Assembly (NCBI GenBank): GCA_022561095.1
Contig: JADFRV010000034.1
Location: 1 to 16,595, forward strand
Source: Chloroflexota bacterium
GTDB lineage: Bacteria; Chloroflexota; Dehalococcoidia; SM23-28-2; RBG-16-64-32
DNA length: 16,595 nt
Direction: 5' to 3'
Shown piece after piece: positions 14,281 through 16,595 of the stretch. The notes beneath the pieces were generated by a model. That model saw nothing but the letters and a program-made list of their open reading frames with translations, did not search any database and had not been told where the DNA came from. The translations under genes and the position numbers were made by a program. How positions within the stretch are numbered: position 1 is the stretch's first letter; every line of letters starts with the position of its first letter.

Positions 14281-14967
14281 ATTGGGCGAGAGGACAGGCC
14301 AGAGCTGTTCGGGATAGAAGACAGGCTGCTGGACGCGGCCGAATACATCTACGATGCCATCGGCTGGCCCGGCGTAATCTTCCTCATGGCCGTCGAAAGC
14401 GCGGCCATCCCCTTCCCCAGCGAGATCATCATGCCCCTGGCCGGCTGGCTGCTGATCAAGGAACGCGGCTTGGGCTTCGAAATGCTATTCCTGGCCGCCT
14501 TCTACGGCGCGCTCGGCAACACTATCGGCTCCATCGTCGCCTACTACGCCGGCGCCTGGGGCGGCCGGCCCATGCTGGAGCGCTACGGCCGCTTCGTCTT
14601 CATCACCCGGCGGGAATTGGACTGGGCTGATCGCTGGTTCCGCCGCTGGGGCGAGCCGGCGGTGTTCATCAGCCGTCTGCTGCCGGTAATCCGTACCTTC
14701 ATCAGCGTGCCCGCCGGGGTGGCCCGCATGAACATTCTGCGGTTTACCGTGCTCACCTTCGCTGGCTCCTATCCCTGGTCTTTTGGGCTGGCCTGGGCCG
14801 GCTTCGCCCTGGGCGAGAACTGGGAACGCGTCAGCGATTGGCTTCGGCCGGTGGCGATACCTATCGCCGTCGCCGTCGTCCTGCTCATCGCTTTCTACCT
14901 CTACCGGCGCATCCGGGAGGTGCTCCGTGAACGGCCCACCTCCGTTCCAGGCGAAGATGAGCCCTGA
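14281..14967 (+). CDS. DedA family membrane protein
   Basis: DedA/SNARE-associated (VTT domain) integral membrane protein, about 228 residues; family members are linked to lipid carrier recycling and membrane homeostasis. Diagnostic stretches: VESAAIPFPSEIIMPLAGWL (re-entrant region with the conserved acidic and Pro residues), GNTIGSIVAYYAGAWGG, and FISRLLPVIRTFISVPAGVARM (conserved R-x3-P-x2-R-x5-AG). A C-terminal TM helix and basic tail (YRRIREVLRE) follow. Start problem: there is no in-frame ATG, GTG or TTG between the predicted transcript start and the first conserved residues. ATT 14281 is given because it falls 2-3 nt after that start; CTG 14305 and an in-frame TTG at 14215, upstream of the promoter, are alternatives. 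A shadow frame runs far upstream over the AIR-synthase-like gene but has no family features there. Confidence 0.85.
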   Translation: MGREDRPELFGIEDRLLDAAEYIYDAIGWPGVIFLMAVESAAIPFPSEIIMPLAGWLLIKERGLGFEMLFLAAFYGALGNTIGSIVAYYAGAWGGRPMLERYGRFVFITRRELDWADRWFRRWGEPAVFISRLLPVIRTFISVPAGVARMNILRFTVLTFAGSYPWSFGLAWAGFALGENWERVSDWLRPVAIPIAVAVVLLIAFYLYRRIREVLRERPTSVPGEDEP

Positions 14968-15008
14968 CGAGAATTAGCCCCGCTGGTGGTTTGGGCGTTC
15001 TAAGTTGT

Positions 15009-16367
15009 ATGCGGCTGCAGCTTAAGGGGCGGAATCTGCGGGTAGCGGCTCCGCTCCTCGTCGGGGCGGTGATGCTCATCGTGGGCGTATTCGCCGCCTG
15101 CGGTGGAGGGGACCCCGCCGGTACGCCAACGCCATCCCCAGCGCCTACCGCTGGCCTCTCCCCCTCCCCGGAAGCGCCCACCCCTACGCCGTTGCCCCCC
15201 CTGGAGCCCTCCTCCTACCGCTTCCTCTACAGCGAGTTCGGGGTGGAAGAGGATCTAATCTGGAGCATCGATCCGTCCGATCCTTCAGACCGTGTGCAGC
15301 TTGCGGCTGTCCCTCATGCAGCCGGCTCGGGCATCACGCCCGCGCTCGCCCCGGATGGCAAAAAAATAGCCTACAACGCGATGCCCGCCGGCGGCCTCTC
15401 CTCCGCTACGGACGCCGAGACGCGCATCCTGGATCTGGAGTCCGGGGAGACGGTCGTGGTCGCGGAGGGGGTAGACCTGCGTACTGTTCCCCGCTGGTCT
15501 CCAGACGGCGGCCTGCTGTTTCTGCGGCGCAACCTGGGGGAGGACGTGACGGTCATACTGGTTGACCTGAGGGAGCCCCAAGATGATGGGGAGAAACCGC
15601 CTCCCATACGCACTGTGCTCAGGCAACACGAGAGCGATGTTCAGGCTTACACGCCGCTGGGCTTCGACCCAGACGAAGCGACGTTGTACTTCACCCAGCT
15701 CCAGGGTGGAACGGAGCTCGGCAGCTTTCTGGGCCGGTACGCCCCCGCCACAGGTGAGGCTGTGGCTACCGCCACCGCCATCGCTGAGGCGACGGCCACG
15801 GCCAGCGCTGGCACACCGGCGCCAACGCCGTCTCCTCCTCCAACGCCGCCGGCCCTCCCAGGAGATGTCTTCCTCTTCCTCAGCGACCAGATAGCCCGTG
15901 ACCTCGCCCTCTCTCCAGACGCCTCCCGGGTCGCCTTCCTGGTGCAGGGCCTTCTGGAGGGCGGGTTCGTCTTCCGGGTCCACATCGCGGACATCGGTGC
16001 AAAGCAGGTCTCGCCCTTGGAAATTGTCGATGGCCTAGCGGCTGGCGATCAGCTCAGCCCCATCTGGCATCCCGATGGAGACAAGGTCAGCTTCGGACAG
16101 CTCCCCAGCGGCGCCGACCCAGGCCGCGTGGCGATCGTGTCGCTAGCTGGGGGCGAAGTGACGTTCCTGCCGCCGCCGGATCAGGGCTTCGACAAGCCCC
16201 TGAGCTGGTCCCCGGACGGAAAGTTCCTGGCGGTCAAATCCTCCTCGGGCGACTCGATCGGCAACCCTGGCCTACCGCGCCTGGTCTTCGTTTCCCCAGC
16301 GGGGCAGCGCCCGTCCGCTCCCGAGGGAGCGGAGTTCGAGCCGGTCGGATGGGTGATCAAGGAGTGA
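15009..16367 (+). CDS. Beta-propeller (TolB/PD40-like) lipoprotein
   Basis: Exported lipoprotein of 452 residues. The basic N-terminus, hydrophobic core and lipobox VFAAC (Cys31) form a signal peptidase II signal, so it should be anchored to the outer face of the membrane. A Pro/Thr-rich linker (about 35-62) precedes a propeller built from PD40/WD40-like strands: ALAPDGKKIAY, RWSPDGGLLFL, ALSPDASRVAFL, IWHPDGDKVSFG and SWSPDGKFLAV. A low-complexity Ala/Thr/Pro insertion (about 244-282, with ATATAIAEATATA and TPAPTPSPPPTPP) splits the propeller. Such proteins usually bind partners or polysaccharide; no catalytic residues can be pointed to. ATG 15009 is preferred over TTG 14991 because it gives a standard lipoprotein signal. 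No good Shine-Dalgarno is seen. It starts 41 bp after the DedA stop and may be co-transcribed. Confidence 0.85.
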   Translation: MRLQLKGRNLRVAAPLLVGAVMLIVGVFAACGGGDPAGTPTPSPAPTAGLSPSPEAPTPTPLPPLEPSSYRFLYSEFGVEEDLIWSIDPSDPSDRVQLAAVPHAAGSGITPALAPDGKKIAYNAMPAGGLSSATDAETRILDLESGETVVVAEGVDLRTVPRWSPDGGLLFLRRNLGEDVTVILVDLREPQDDGEKPPPIRTVLRQHESDVQAYTPLGFDPDEATLYFTQLQGGTELGSFLGRYAPATGEAVATATAIAEATATASAGTPAPTPSPPPTPPALPGDVFLFLSDQIARDLALSPDASRVAFLVQGLLEGGFVFRVHIADIGAKQVSPLEIVDGLAAGDQLSPIWHPDGDKVSFGQLPSGADPGRVAIVSLAGGEVTFLPPPDQGFDKPLSWSPDGKFLAVKSSSGDSIGNPGLPRLVFVSPAGQRPSAPEGAEFEPVGWVIKE

Positions 16368-16406
16368 TGCTGCTCCCGCTGTTCGGCCGAGGCCAGGGCA
16401 AGCTTG

Positions 16407-16415
16407 TGGTATACT
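16407..16415 (+). promoter_or_regulatory. Extended -10 promoter element
   Basis: TGG followed by TATACT (16410-16415) matches the extended -10 form TGn-TATAAT; no good -35 is present, which the extended element can compensate for. It predicts a short leader containing GGAGGA at 16423-16428. Confidence 0.55.
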
Positions 16416-16432
16416 CGCTACCGGAGGATTAA

Positions 16433-16595
16433 ATGCTAAAACGAGTAATCAATGCAATACGTCGCAACCACGCTCTGGAGCATGCAACCATCAGCATTCT
16501 CCTCAGTCGGCACGGACCCCACGTGCGGGTAGTAGGCCGTGCGGCGCCCGACGGCTTCTACATCTACGGCGATATTCCAACCGAGAGGCTGAAGG
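16433..16595 (+). CDS. DUF6391-like protein, 3' end beyond the window
   Basis: The first 54 codons of a gene running off the right edge. The peptide starts MLKRVINAIRRNHALEHATI and continues with SRHGPHVRVVGRAAPDGFYIYGDIPTERL. The NHALEHAT motif and the GRxxPxGFYxYGD-PTE motif match what I recall of the DUF6391 family of uncharacterised proteins in Chloroflexota and Cyanobacteria. GGAGG lies 5 nt before the ATG, giving a clear start. The first codons are more AT-rich than the rest of the window. Function unknown. Confidence 0.75.
   Translation, partial: MLKRVINAIRRNHALEHATISILLSRHGPHVRVVGRAAPDGFYIYGDIPTERLK

Noticed and set aside
13530..14630. 366-codon plus-strand frame over the AIR-synthase-like and DedA genes
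   Set aside because: No domain features; it covers two well-supported genes in other frames.

Overview
The window looks like a chromosomal segment of a high-GC, probably monoderm bacterium, most likely a member of the Chloroflexota. This rests on several hints, none decisive alone: a surface protein with long Thr/Pro/Ser decapeptide repeats and an LPxTG-like tail, an MoxR/magnesium-chelatase-like AAA+ ATPase paired with a large Gln-rich vWA protein, a C-terminal-edge gene resembling the DUF6391 family, and promoters placed so close to start codons that transcripts should be leaderless. No tRNA, rRNA, CRISPR array, insertion sequence or phage gene was seen.

Left part (1-4257, + strand): a NarL/LuxR-type regulator whose receiver domain has lost the phosphorylation residues; a sortase-type surface protein with fifteen 30-bp repeats, closed by a strong GC-rich terminator; then a 319-bp gene-free stretch. 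This stretch has a near-consensus promoter followed by a roughly 170-nt leader with several inverted repeats, the last of which encloses the ribosome binding site of an orphan GAF sensor histidine kinase. This leader is the best candidate here for an undescribed regulatory element.

Middle part (4298-8429): recF (+), preceded by a perfect TATAAT six bases before its ATG, overlaps tail-to-tail with a diacylglycerol-kinase-like gene (-). That gene also has a -10-like hexamer six bases before its ATG, and a perfect dyad covers its -35/spacer region. Next are a VOC-superfamily protein and an alpha/beta hydrolase, two bases apart on the + strand, converging on a DoxX-family membrane protein (-) that has its own good promoter.

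Right part (8558-16595): a minus-strand cluster runs from an AIR-synthase/HypE-like protein through the AAA+ ATPase and its vWA partner to a two-TM potassium-channel/RCK protein. The AAA+ and vWA proteins probably form a protein- or metal-centre-remodelling machine; the tightly linked channel may share its transcript. Divergently, sharing a compact promoter region with the AIR-synthase-like gene, lies a DedA membrane protein with no ordinary start codon in the expected place, then a beta-propeller lipoprotein and the first 54 codons of a DUF6391-like gene cut by the window edge.
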